Source: CAJCJE01 sp035948315 (lineage in GTDB: Bacteria > Actinomycetota > Actinomycetes > Mycobacteriales > Pseudonocardiaceae). From it: 64,000 nucleotides of DNA. Below, one piece after another: positions 22,815 through 30,654 of this stretch (position 1 is the stretch's first letter; each line of letters starts with the position of its first letter). The notes under the pieces were generated by a model that saw nothing but the letters and a program-made list of their open reading frames with translations, did no database searches and was not told the origin of the DNA. The position numbers were made by a program, and so were the translations under genes. Location: the NCBI GenBank assembly GCA_035948315.1, contig DASZJG010000036.1, forward strand, positions 47,780 to 111,779. Direction: 5' to 3'.

Positions 22815-25115
22815 TCAGGGACCGCTGTTCTGGTCCTGGACGGTCGCGTTGCCCGGTCCCACCGCGCCGCCTTCCTCGTTGACGACGTGCCAGATGCTGC
22901 CGGCGCCGCCACCAAGAGAGACGGTGACCATGTCGTGGAACTGCACGCCCGAGTTCTGCGGTGCCTCGAACGAATGGTCGGCCGCGATGCTGTGATCGTT
23001 GAAGTTGCAGTAACTGCCCAGGCCCCATGCCTGGAAATCGGTCACGTTGTCGCCGACCTTGAACGCGGCCCAGCCATCACTGGATCCGTTCATGTACGCG
23101 GCCTGGCTCGGTGGGTCGTAGGGCAGCTCGTTCTGGAAGAAGTAGTCTCTGCCGCCGTTGCCGTTCCAGATCACGTTGTACTGCTGATAATGCTCGATGA
23201 ACAGGCCGTACGCGGTCACGTTGTTGCCGTTGACCACCAACCCGTTCTGCGCCGGGTTGCTGTTCCAGCCGGCCCCGTCACCGTGGTCGGCGCGCCAGGC
23301 CCAGGTGTCGTCGACGATGGCGTTGTTGCTGTTGACCACCAGCGACTGGGTTGCCTGCGCCGCGCCCGCGCCGCCGATGCGGAAGTGCACGTCGGACAGG
23401 GTGGTCGGGTCGGCCGAGTGGTCGGCGCTCGAACCGTCGGGACCGACCTGCATCAGGATCGGCGAGTTGTTCTGACCGGCGTCGATCAGCAGCCCGCCGA
23501 CCTTCACGCCGTTGACGTCGGCGACGTTGATCGCGGACGTGCCATTGGTCGGCTGGAGGGTGGCCAGGCCGAGACCGACGATGACCGTGTCCGCGCGGGT
23601 CACGCTCAGCGGCTGGTCCAGCTGGTAGATACCGGGCGTGACGATCAGGTTCTTACCGGCCGCCAGCTGGGCGTTGATGGTTTCCGCGCTGTCGCCGGGC
23701 TGGGTGATGTAGAACTGGCTGATCGGCAGCGAGGTACCGGCGGGATTGCCGCCTGCCCAGTCGACACCGGAGGAGTTCTGCTTCAGCGCCGGCACGAACA
23801 CGTTGTAGTTGCCGGAGTTGTCGACGTACAGGAACGGCTTCTCCGCCACCGTCGGCGCGGTGCCGACCGTGGTGTACGGCGGGTTCGGGAAGCTCGTGCC
23901 GGGCGCGCCCTGGACACCGGCGAACACCATGTTCCAGTTCGACCCGTTCCAGCTGCCGATCTGGTCGTTGCGCGAGATCCACTGCTGCTGCGAACCGGAG
24001 TTCACCGAGCCGGTGACCACGCTGTCGGCCAGGAAACCACCACTGGACCAGCCGTTGTCGTCCAGTTGCAGGTTGCCGCGCACGTCGACGCGACGCAGCG
24101 GCGCCGCCTGGGAGACCGCCCAGGTGTCCGTGCCGGACGGTGGCACGATCTCCATGTTCTCGGCCTCGCGCCAGAAGTTCTCGGTCGCGTTGCCACCGTT
24201 CCAGTCGGCCTGGACGTGCACGTTTCCGTTGATGTCAACGGAGTCCGGGGTCAGACCCAGACCGGCGGCCTCCTCGTAGAAGCCGATGTTGACGTCGATG
24301 CCGTTGTAGGTGCCCGGGGTGAACAGCACGGCGTAGCGCTGGCTGCCGAACTGGTTGCTCACCTGCTGGTTGTAGATGTTGTTCAGCGTGCCCTGGATGC
24401 TGGCCGCGGAGTCGGACGGGGTGAACACGTAGACGTTGGGGCCGAAATTCGGCGTGTTCGGCGGTGGGGGCGGGTTTCCGCCGCTGCCGACCGGGGTCAG
24501 GTTGAAGTTCTGCGCGGTGGTGCCGTTGCAGGTGTACTGCTGCAACTGGGTGCTGTCCGTGAGCGAGGCGCCCGGGGTGTCCAGGCACTTGCCGCTGTTG
24601 CGGTTGACGAAGTGGTAGGAGCCGTCGGAGTTGGCGACCGGCTGCCACTGCTGGTTGTTGCCGCCGCCGTAGGCCCACAGCTGGATCGGCGCACTGTCCG
24701 CAGTGGACACGTTGGTGACGTCCCACGCCTGCGTCGGGGCGTTGTTGTTGTCGACCTGGTAGTAGCCGCCGCTGGTGGCCTGGAGTTCCCATTCCTGGGC
24801 GGTAGAGCCGTTGCAGGTGTACTGCTGGACGGCGGTGCCGTTGGCGGTGGCCGCGGATCTCGCGTCGACACACTTGTTGCTGTTGACGTTGACCACGTTG
24901 TACCAGGTACCGGGTGAGATGGCGGCCGGCTTGGCCACGGCCTGGTGCGCGCTCGGGGCATTCGGAATGGTCGGGGCGGCCTGGGCCGACCCGGATAACA
25001 GGGCTGAAGTGGCGGCCACGGTCATCGCCGCGGTCGCCAGCGCCAACACGGCTTTGCGCCTGCGCCGGCCCGGCGTCAGGTGCGCGCCGCCCGGACTGGC
25101 CTGGACTTCGGACAC
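22815..25115 (-). CDS. Secreted ricin-type lectin / right-handed beta-helix polysaccharide-active protein
   Basis: This 766-residue protein has a signal peptide: RRRRK, then AVLALATAAMTVAATSALL and cleavage near GSAQA-AP (about residue 47). Next comes a ricin-B lectin domain (about 65-210) with repeated QxW-like motifs (AQEWEL, NQQWQPV), then a proline linker and a large beta-helix domain (about 225-766) of pectate-lyase/glycosidase-like type with FTPGTYNGIDV, PGIYQLDQPLSV and many Asn-rich coils. GTG 25115 follows GAGGAGGGG. It probably binds and cleaves a polysaccharide outside the cell. The exact CAZy family could not be fixed by reading; a GH55/GH87-like beta-helix is the nearest resemblance. 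Confidence 0.85.
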   Translation of the reverse strand: MSEVQASPGGAHLTPGRRRRKAVLALATAAMTVAATSALLSGSAQAAPTIPNAPSAHQAVAKPAAISPGTWYNVVNVNSNKCVDARSAATANGTAVQQYTCNGSTAQEWELQATSGGYYQVDNNNAPTQAWDVTNVSTADSAPIQLWAYGGGNNQQWQPVANSDGSYHFVNRNSGKCLDTPGASLTDSTQLQQYTCNGTTAQNFNLTPVGSGGNPPPPPNTPNFGPNVYVFTPSDSAASIQGTLNNIYNQQVSNQFGSQRYAVLFTPGTYNGIDVNIGFYEEAAGLGLTPDSVDINGNVHVQADWNGGNATENFWREAENMEIVPPSGTDTWAVSQAAPLRRVDVRGNLQLDDNGWSSGGFLADSVVTGSVNSGSQQQWISRNDQIGSWNGSNWNMVFAGVQGAPGTSFPNPPYTTVGTAPTVAEKPFLYVDNSGNYNVFVPALKQNSSGVDWAGGNPAGTSLPISQFYITQPGDSAETINAQLAAGKNLIVTPGIYQLDQPLSVTRADTVIVGLGLATLQPTNGTSAINVADVNGVKVGGLLIDAGQNNSPILMQVGPDGSSADHSADPTTLSDVHFRIGGAGAAQATQSLVVNSNNAIVDDTWAWRADHGDGAGWNSNPAQNGLVVNGNNVTAYGLFIEHYQQYNVIWNGNGGRDYFFQNELPYDPPSQAAYMNGSSDGWAAFKVGDNVTDFQAWGLGSYCNFNDHSIAADHSFEAPQNSGVQFHDMVTVSLGGGAGSIWHVVNEEGGAVGPGNATVQDQNSGP

Positions 25116-25383
25116 TGGACCCCTCCTCTGCCGCTGCGTTGCGGCATCGACTGGTGGCTGACGCGTACGGCGCCGGCATCGGACCATTCCGGGTCGCACC
25201 ACCCGAAATTCACAATCCGTAACCTGTTAACACCGCTACGTCGTCATCGCGCTGATGTTATGGCGGTCACAGTTAGGGTGTCAATATAAGGCTAAGAATA
25301 AGTCGTGAAGGAAATGGTCACGGCGGAATTGCCAGTACCAGCAATGAATCTGGTCCACTCGTCCGGTTGTCGTAGTCAATCAC

Positions 25384-25413
25384 TTGCGCCGCCTTACTCA
25401 GCCAGCGTATAAA
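25384..25413 (+). promoter_or_regulatory. Promoter of a leaderless TetR gene
   Basis: TTGCGC (25384-25389) and TATAAA (25408-25413) are separated by 18 bp. Transcription would begin about 7 bases downstream, at the GTG start codon at 25420. The rest of the intergenic sequence between 25116 and 25383 is comparatively AT-rich and holds a TGTTAACA palindrome near 25222 but no gene. Confidence 0.65.
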
Positions 25414-25429
25414 TTACTCGTGCGAGTAA
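25414..25429. promoter_or_regulatory. Perfect palindromic operator overlapping the TetR start codon
   Basis: TTACTCG (25414-25420) and CGAGTAA (25423-25429) are perfect 7-bp arms around TG. The site sits between the -10 element and the first codons, and the GTG start lies in its centre. This is the expected position for autorepression by a TetR protein. Confidence 0.7.
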
Positions 25430-26034
25430 AACCAACCGAGAGTGACGGCCAGGCCAGGTCGATCACGGCGACCGCGCGGCGCGCGCAGATCGTCGCGGCG
25501 GCCATCGACACCATCGCCGACCTCGGCTATCAGCAGGCGTCGTTCGCGCGGATCGCGGAGCGCGCCGGGTTGAGCAGCACCCGGCTGATCTCCTACCACT
25601 TCGCCGGCAAGGACGAGCTGATCGGGCAGGTCGTCGCGGAGATCGCAGGCGAGATCGAGGCGTTCATGATCGAACGCATGTCCGCCATCACTTCCGCGCG
25701 TGAAGCGCTGGCCGCCTACATCACCGCGAACGCCGAGTTCGTCGCCGAAAACCGGCGGAAGATGCTGGCCTTCCTGGAGATCTTCCTGGGCGGCGGCTTC
25801 AGCTACGAGACCGGTGACGAGTTGGTGCGGACCTCGCCGGTCGAGGAGATCATGGCGTGGGGCCAGCGCGATGGCGAGTTCCGCGCCTTCGACACGACCG
25901 TCATGGCAACGCTGGTCCAGCGTTCGATCGAGGGCCTGCCGTTCCTGCTCGCCACCCGGCCTGACACCGACCCGATCGCCTACGCGCGCGAGGTGGTCAC
26001 CACCTTCGACCTGGCCACCAGGGCGGAATCGTGA
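25420..26034 (+). CDS. TetR-family transcriptional regulator
   Basis: This 204-residue protein starts at GTG 25420 (VRVKPTESDGQARS). Its helix-turn-helix is ASFARIAERAGLSSTRLISYHFAGKDEL (residues about 40-67), followed by a helical ligand domain. The start is chosen from the promoter position: a good -10 ends seven bases upstream, so the mRNA is probably leaderless. A perfect palindrome overlaps the start codon. The stop overlaps the start of the next gene by four bases (GTGA), so it co-regulates a VC0807-like membrane protein. Confidence 0.9.
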   Translation: MRVKPTESDGQARSITATARRAQIVAAAIDTIADLGYQQASFARIAERAGLSSTRLISYHFAGKDELIGQVVAEIAGEIEAFMIERMSAITSAREALAAYITANAEFVAENRRKMLAFLEIFLGGGFSYETGDELVRTSPVEEIMAWGQRDGEFRAFDTTVMATLVQRSIEGLPFLLATRPDTDPIAYAREVVTTFDLATRAES

Positions 26035-26759
26035 CGACCGCGCCGAGCGCCCCGAGCAGAGCCCGCTCCGGCCGCCAACTGCTGCTGCTCGTCGTCGACA
26101 TCGGAGTGCCGATCGGGCTGTACTACCTGTTGCGCGGCTTGGGCATGAACGCCTATCTCGCGCTGCTGATCGGCGCGATCGTGCCCGCACTGACCACGCT
26201 GATCGGGTTCGTCACGCGACGCAGGGTGGACGGGATCGGGCTGTCCATGTTCGCGCTGATCCTGTTGTCGGCAGGCGTTTCCGCGCTCACCTCGGATCCG
26301 CGGTTCCTGCTCGTCCGGGACGGCTGGCTGACCGGCGCGTGGGGACTGTGGTTCTTCGCCAGCCTGCTCACCGGGCGTCCGGTCGCGTTCGCGTTCGCCC
26401 GCGTGTTCCTGGAGGGCCGCCGGGTCTGGGACCGCCGCATTCGGCGCTGGGTGCCCTCGACCACGAAGTCGTGGGACGACGTGTGGACGGACGAGCCGCG
26501 CTTCCGGCACATCTGGCGGGTGTCCACGGCGATCTGGGGCGCGGGCACCCTGGCCGACGCGGTACTCCGCGTGGTGATGGCCTACACGCTCCCGGTGGAC
26601 GCGGTGCCCGGACTCAGCGGCGCGCTGTGGCCGGTGACCTTCGTCGTGCTCCAGGTCATCACCAATGTCAACTACCACCGCGCCGGCCTGTGGCCGATCC
26701 TCGCCGAGCCGGAACCCGCCGTGCCCGCTGAATCGATCAGCCCGGAATCAGCTCACTGA
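26031..26759 (+). CDS. VC0807-family membrane protein
   Basis: This 242-residue membrane protein has about six hydrophobic segments. It contains DIGVPIGLYYLLRGLGMNAYLALLIGAIVPAL at the start, RRRVDGIGLSMFALILLS, a central polar FLEGRRVWDRRIRRWV region and a conserved late NVNYHRAGLWP. This pattern matches VC0807/septation-protein-A-like proteins of actinobacteria. It is translationally coupled to the TetR regulator (GTGA overlap). TetR plus VC0807 pairs are common, and efflux or envelope stress is sometimes proposed, but no activity is established. Confidence 0.82.
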   Translation: MTTAPSAPSRARSGRQLLLLVVDIGVPIGLYYLLRGLGMNAYLALLIGAIVPALTTLIGFVTRRRVDGIGLSMFALILLSAGVSALTSDPRFLLVRDGWLTGAWGLWFFASLLTGRPVAFAFARVFLEGRRVWDRRIRRWVPSTTKSWDDVWTDEPRFRHIWRVSTAIWGAGTLADAVLRVVMAYTLPVDAVPGLSGALWPVTFVVLQVITNVNYHRAGLWPILAEPEPAVPAESISPESAH

Positions 26760-26824
26760 CCTGCGACTTTCTCGCCGGTTTGCGCTTATGGTGGACTTTC
26801 GCCAGCGAAGGTCCAGGCCCACCG

Positions 26825-28084
26825 ATGAACGAACCACTGCGTCCGCTCACCGAACCCGTCAACTCGCTCGCCGACTACCTCACCACCGGCGGTGGGGTGG
26901 GACTCGCCCGCGCCGCCACCCGGTCACCGGAGTCGGTGACGGCCGAGGTGCGCGCGGCCGGACTGCGCGGCCGGGGCGGCGCCGGCAGGCCGACCGCGGA
27001 GAAATGGCGCAGGGCGCGCGGCCCGGTGTCGTTGATCTGCAACGCGGCCGAAGCGCAACCCGGTTCCTTCAAGGACCGATTCATCCTGCGGCGCAACGCT
27101 TATCAGGTGGTGGAGGGCGTCGCCATCGCCGCGCACGCGCTGGCCGCGACGCGCGCGTACATCGCGGTGACCAGGACCTACGGCGCGGAGATCCGCGCGT
27201 TGCACCAGGCGCTGAACGAGATGCACGCGGCCGACCTGCTCGGTCCCGCGCCGATCCAGTTGGTCTACGGGCCGGACGAGTTCATCTTCGGCGTGGACGC
27301 GATGCTGGCCTGCGTCGTCGAACGCGGCAAGCCCTGGCCGGAAACGCTGGGCCCGCAATGCGTCGAGGCCGGCGTCGGCGCGGACGCGGATGTGGTGGTG
27401 CACAACGTGGAGACGCTGGCCGCACTGCCCACCATCCTGCGACACGGCGCGGACGCGTTCCGCGCCAACGGCACCGACGACTCCCCCGGCACCGCCGTGT
27501 TCACCGTGTCCGGCGACGTGCGCCTGCCCGGCGTGCACGAACTCCCCTACGGCCTGCCCGTCCGGGTGCTGGTCGACCTGGTCTGCGGCGGTGCGCTGCC
27601 CGGACGGCGGATGAAGGCGGTCTTCGCCGGTATCACCGCCGCGCCGCTGGCCGGCGAAGCCCTGGACACGCCGCTGGACGTCGACCTGATGCGCGCCGTC
27701 GGCTCCGCGCTGGGCGCGGCCGGATTCGTGGTCTACGACGACTCCGCGTGCATGGTCGCGGCCGCGCTGACCTGCTGCGAGTTCCTGTCCGCCACGTCAC
27801 GCTGCGGGTCACTCGATGGGGTGGTCGAGCTGCTCGGCCTGATCGAGGACGGGCGGGGCGGCTCGTCCGATGTGGATGATCTGGCGACCTGCTGTGCGCG
27901 GATCGTCGGCGGGCGCGGCTGTGTCGCGGCGGTCGGCGCGGCCCTGCTGGTGCGGGGCGTGCTGGCCGCGTTCGGCGGCGAGTTCGCGGCGCATCTCGGG
28001 CGCGGCTGCGGGCACGGCAGGCGGCTGCACGTGCCCAAAATCATGGACTTCGACGAGTCGGGCGGCGGCTTCAGTTACGCCTGA
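26825..28084 (+). CDS. Stand-alone NuoF-like (complex I 51-kDa) flavoprotein with altered iron-sulfur site
   Basis: The 419-residue protein is recognisable as a NuoF homologue by LRGRGGAGRPTAEKW (FMN loop), CNAAEAQPGSFKDRF and VVVHNVETLAALPTIL, followed by the SLBB segment and the C-terminal 4Fe-4S domain. Two features depart from NuoF. The GEETAL nucleotide loop reads GVDAML, and the ExCxxCxxC motif reads EFLSATSRC, leaving one of those three cysteines plus the distal one (GRGC). ATG 26825 is the start. No nuoE or nuoG is adjacent. It may use flavin without a complete N3 cluster; its partner is unknown. A 65-bp gap separates it from the VC0807 gene. Confidence 0.82.
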   Translation: MNEPLRPLTEPVNSLADYLTTGGGVGLARAATRSPESVTAEVRAAGLRGRGGAGRPTAEKWRRARGPVSLICNAAEAQPGSFKDRFILRRNAYQVVEGVAIAAHALAATRAYIAVTRTYGAEIRALHQALNEMHAADLLGPAPIQLVYGPDEFIFGVDAMLACVVERGKPWPETLGPQCVEAGVGADADVVVHNVETLAALPTILRHGADAFRANGTDDSPGTAVFTVSGDVRLPGVHELPYGLPVRVLVDLVCGGALPGRRMKAVFAGITAAPLAGEALDTPLDVDLMRAVGSALGAAGFVVYDDSACMVAAALTCCEFLSATSRCGSLDGVVELLGLIEDGRGGSSDVDDLATCCARIVGGRGCVAAVGAALLVRGVLAAFGGEFAAHLGRGCGHGRRLHVPKIMDFDESGGGFSYA

Positions 28085-28103
28085 TCCGTGCGACGATCAG
28101 GGC

Positions 28104-28976
28104 ATGCCTCGTGTGACTGCCAATGGGCTCGAACTGGAGTACGAAACCTTCGGCGACCCGACCGACCCGCCGCTGGTGCTGATCATGGGCCTGAGCGCCC
28201 AGATGACCACCTGGCCGGAGGGATTCTGCAACCTGCTCGCCGAGCAGGGCTACCACGTCATCCGGTTCGACAACCGGGACATCGGCCTGTCCACCTACTT
28301 CGACGACCTGCCCAAGGTGGATCTGCCGGCCGTGCTCGGCGGCGACTTCACCACCGCGCCCTACCGACTCTCCGACTTCGCCGACGACACCATCGGCCTG
28401 CTCGACGCGCTGGGCATCGCCAAGGCGCACATCGTGGGCGCGTCCATGGGCGGGATGATCGCCCAGCAGCTGACCATCGACCACCCGGACCGGGTGCGCT
28501 CGCTGTGCTCGATCATGTCCACCACCGGTGACCGGACGGTCGGCCAGAGCACCGAGGCCGCCATGGCCGTGCTGCTGCGGCCGGCGGCCGACGACCGCGA
28601 GACGATCATCGCGAACGCCGTCGCGGGCCGGAAGGTGATCGGCTCGCCCGGCTACCCGACCTCCAATGAGGAGCTCATCGCCGGCGCGACCGCCGCCCAC
28701 GACCGCGCCTTCCACCCGGCCGGCGTGCTGCGGCAGATGGCCGCCGTGGTCGCGTCGCCGGACCGCACCGAGGGCCTGCACAAGGTCACCGTGCCGACCA
28801 CGGTCATCCACGGCGGGGACGACCCGCTGGTGAACGTGTCCGGCGGCGAGGCCACCGCGACCGCGGTGCCGGGCGCGTCACTGCTGATCATTCCGGGCAT
28901 GGGCCACGACCTGCCGACCGCTTTGTGGTCGAAGATCGCCGACGCGATCGTGGCCAACGCCCAGAAGGCCGACTAG
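28104..28976 (+). CDS. Alpha/beta hydrolase
   Basis: The protein has 290 residues and a complete catalytic set: nucleophile in VGASMGGMIAQQ (Ser about 113), acid in IHGGDDPLVNV and His in IPGMGHDLP. RFDNRDIGLST is the oxyanion-region motif common to this actinobacterial group, often annotated as hydrolase or TAP-like. ATG 28104 is 19 bases after the NuoF-like gene stop, so both are likely on one transcript. It ends four bases into the convergent LLM oxidoreductase gene. The substrate is unknown; aclacinomycin methylesterase-like annotation would be over-specific. Confidence 0.9.
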   Translation: MPRVTANGLELEYETFGDPTDPPLVLIMGLSAQMTTWPEGFCNLLAEQGYHVIRFDNRDIGLSTYFDDLPKVDLPAVLGGDFTTAPYRLSDFADDTIGLLDALGIAKAHIVGASMGGMIAQQLTIDHPDRVRSLCSIMSTTGDRTVGQSTEAAMAVLLRPAADDRETIIANAVAGRKVIGSPGYPTSNEELIAGATAAHDRAFHPAGVLRQMAAVVASPDRTEGLHKVTVPTTVIHGGDDPLVNVSGGEATATAVPGASLLIIPGMGHDLPTALWSKIADAIVANAQKAD

Positions 28977-29863
28977 CCCCTTACCGCCTTGATGACCTCG
29001 GCGAACTGCTCCAACTGCGGTTCGAGCACGGTGTAGTAGGAGATACCCAGGCGCTCGCGCTGCTCGGTGAGGTGCGCGGCGATCTGCTCGGGCGTGCCGA
29101 TCAGAATGGTCGGCACGTCCAGGATCTCCTCGACGGTGAGGTTGAGGTCGTTCTGGACGCGCAGTTCCTCGGCGGCGGCCTCGCGGTCGTCGGTCAGCCG
29201 GAAGTTGTGCACCAGCACGTTCAGCTCGATGTCGGCGAACCGCTCCCCCGCCGCGGCGCGGACGAACTCGACGCGTTCGGCGAAATCGGCCGCGTTGTAC
29301 AGACCGCTCTGGTCGCGCACCTTCGTGATCGGCCTGCTGCCGGTGAACCCGATGATGTCGGCCTTGGCCGCGGCCAGCCGCAGCATCCGGTCACCGCCAC
29401 CGGCCAGCAGCAGCGGCACGTGCTCCCGCACCGGCGCGGGCTGGTGCTCCGGATTGGCCAGCCGCCCGTACACCTCCTCGACCGTGCGCACCAGGTAGTC
29501 GACCCGCGCGCCCGCCCCGTCCCAGGGCAGGCCCGCGTCCTCGAACTCGTTGCGCGCGTAGCCGGCACCGATGCCGAACTCGAACCGGCCGTCGCTGAGC
29601 TGCTCGATCGTGGCGACCTCGCGAGCCAGCAGCGCCGGGTTGAAGAACGCGGCGTTGAGCACGAACGTGCCCAGCTTGATCCGTTCGGTCGCCGAGGCGG
29701 CCGCGGCCAGCGCCGGGAACGGCGAGGGCCTGCCGAGATGATCCGGCAGATGCAGGACGTCGTAGCCGAGTTCCTCGGCCCGCCTGCTCTTGTCCTGCCA
29801 CTGCTTGGCGTTGTCGATGTCGAACATGTTGACGGCGAACCGGAATGGTCGCACTCCAGCCAT
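28973..29863 (-). CDS. LLM-class (luciferase-like, probably F420-dependent) oxidoreductase
   Basis: This 296-residue protein has the bacterial-luciferase TIM-barrel pattern: FRFAVNMFDIDNAKQWQDKSRRAEELGYDVLHLPDHLG, then SATERIKLGTFVLNAAFFNPALLAREVATIEQLSDGRFEFGIGAGY. These are typical of F420-dependent LLM proteins of actinobacteria (the TIGR03621-like group). ATG 29863 follows GGAGGAG. The cofactor cannot be proven by reading. A short palindrome over its predicted transcription start suggests control by a small repressor. Confidence 0.9.
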   Translation of the reverse strand: MAGVRPFRFAVNMFDIDNAKQWQDKSRRAEELGYDVLHLPDHLGRPSPFPALAAAASATERIKLGTFVLNAAFFNPALLAREVATIEQLSDGRFEFGIGAGYARNEFEDAGLPWDGAGARVDYLVRTVEEVYGRLANPEHQPAPVREHVPLLLAGGGDRMLRLAAAKADIIGFTGSRPITKVRDQSGLYNAADFAERVEFVRAAAGERFADIELNVLVHNFRLTDDREAAAEELRVQNDLNLTVEEILDVPTILIGTPEQIAAHLTEQRERLGISYYTVLEPQLEQFAEVIKAVRG

Positions 29864-29893
29864 CTGCGGTCTCCTCCCCAAGGGACGCAAAGT

Positions 29894-29907
29894 TCGTAGA
29901 ACTACGA
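29894..29907. promoter_or_regulatory. Palindrome over the LLM oxidoreductase promoter
   Basis: TCGTAGA-ACTACGA (arms CGTAG at 29895-29899 and CTACG at 29902-29906) is a perfect 14-bp dyad. On the minus strand a TATATT box (29915-29910) lies just upstream, so the dyad covers the likely transcription start. The cognate repressor is unknown. Confidence 0.5.
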
Positions 29908-29919
29908 CCAATATACCGA

Positions 29920-30540
29920 TCAGCCGGTGGTGACGGGACCCGAGGTGCGCGCCCGCTTCAGCTCGTAGAAACCGGGGGTCTCCGACACCAGCAGCACGCC
30001 GTCCCACAACCTGCCCGCGGCCTCGCCGCGCGGAATCGGCGTCATGACCGGGCCGAAGAACGCGTTCACGCCACCGTCCTCGGTGCCCACGTGAATGGCC
30101 GGGGTGCCGAGATCCTCGCCGACCGGGCCGAGGCCGGCCTCGTTGCCCAGCCGCAGCGCCTCGTCGTACTCGGTGCTCTCCGCGGCGTCCGCGAACTCCA
30201 CCGGCAGGCCGACCTCGGTCAGCGCGGCGACGTACAGCTCACGGCTCAGCGGCTGCTTCTCCAGGTGGATCCGGTTGCCCAGCGCGGTGTATAGCGCGCG
30301 CACCTCGGCGAAGCCGTACTTCCGCTCGACCGCCATGGCAATCCGGGCCGGGCCCCATGCGGTGTCCAGCCATTCCCGGTACCACGCATCGACCTCGCGA
30401 TCCTTGTTCAGCAGCGCCAGGCTCAGCACATGGAAGCGGACTTCGACCTCGGGCCGCACCTGTTCGACCTCCAGCAGCCAGCGCGAGGCGATCCAGGCCC
30501 AGGGGCACTTCGGGTCGAACCACATGTCCACCGTTGTCAT
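29920..30540 (-). CDS. DsbA-like protein of the mycothiol-dependent nitroreductase (Rv2466c) type, monothiol active site
   Basis: This 206-residue protein begins MTTVDMWFDPKCPWAWIASRW and closely follows the known pattern of mycobacterial Rv2466c (FWFDPLCPWCW, AWGPVRVA, LYTAMGNRIH, VGEDVGTPTIHV, FFGPVLSKIPRGEEA). The important difference is CPWA: the resolving cysteine of CPWC is Ala. It would therefore have to work through mixed disulfides with mycothiol. ATG 30540 has GGGAGAA upstream. It is divergent from a MocR regulator over 114 bp. Rv2466c reduces nitro drugs and is linked to oxidative stress; transfer of that role here is inference. Confidence 0.87.
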   Translation of the reverse strand: MTTVDMWFDPKCPWAWIASRWLLEVEQVRPEVEVRFHVLSLALLNKDREVDAWYREWLDTAWGPARIAMAVERKYGFAEVRALYTALGNRIHLEKQPLSRELYVAALTEVGLPVEFADAAESTEYDEALRLGNEAGLGPVGEDLGTPAIHVGTEDGGVNAFFGPVMTPIPRGEAAGRLWDGVLLVSETPGFYELKRARTSGPVTTG

Positions 30541-30602
30541 CGCTCGTTCTCCCTGTTCATCGCGGGTGTGTGAGACAAAGGTAGGTGGCGGATCGGCCCC
30601 GT

Positions 30603-30632
30603 CCCAATGCCAATTCAAGCCAATCGGATTGG
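30603..30632. promoter_or_regulatory. CCAAT/ATTGG repeat cluster in the DsbA-like/MocR intergenic region
   Basis: CCAATC-G-GATTGG (30620-30632) is a perfect 13-bp dyad. Further CCAAT copies occur at about 30604, 30610 and 30634. MocR proteins often bind combined direct and inverted repeats in divergent promoters, so this is a candidate site for the adjacent MocR. Confidence 0.55.
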
Positions 30633-30654
30633 GCCAATCGCCTAGGCTGCCAGC

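Noticed and set aside
22710..24917. A 735-codon plus-strand frame across the lectin/beta-helix gene
   Set aside because: The residue composition is a V/R/H/D-rich shadow with no signal peptide or domains. The minus strand encodes a coherent secreted protein with a ribosome site and signal peptide.
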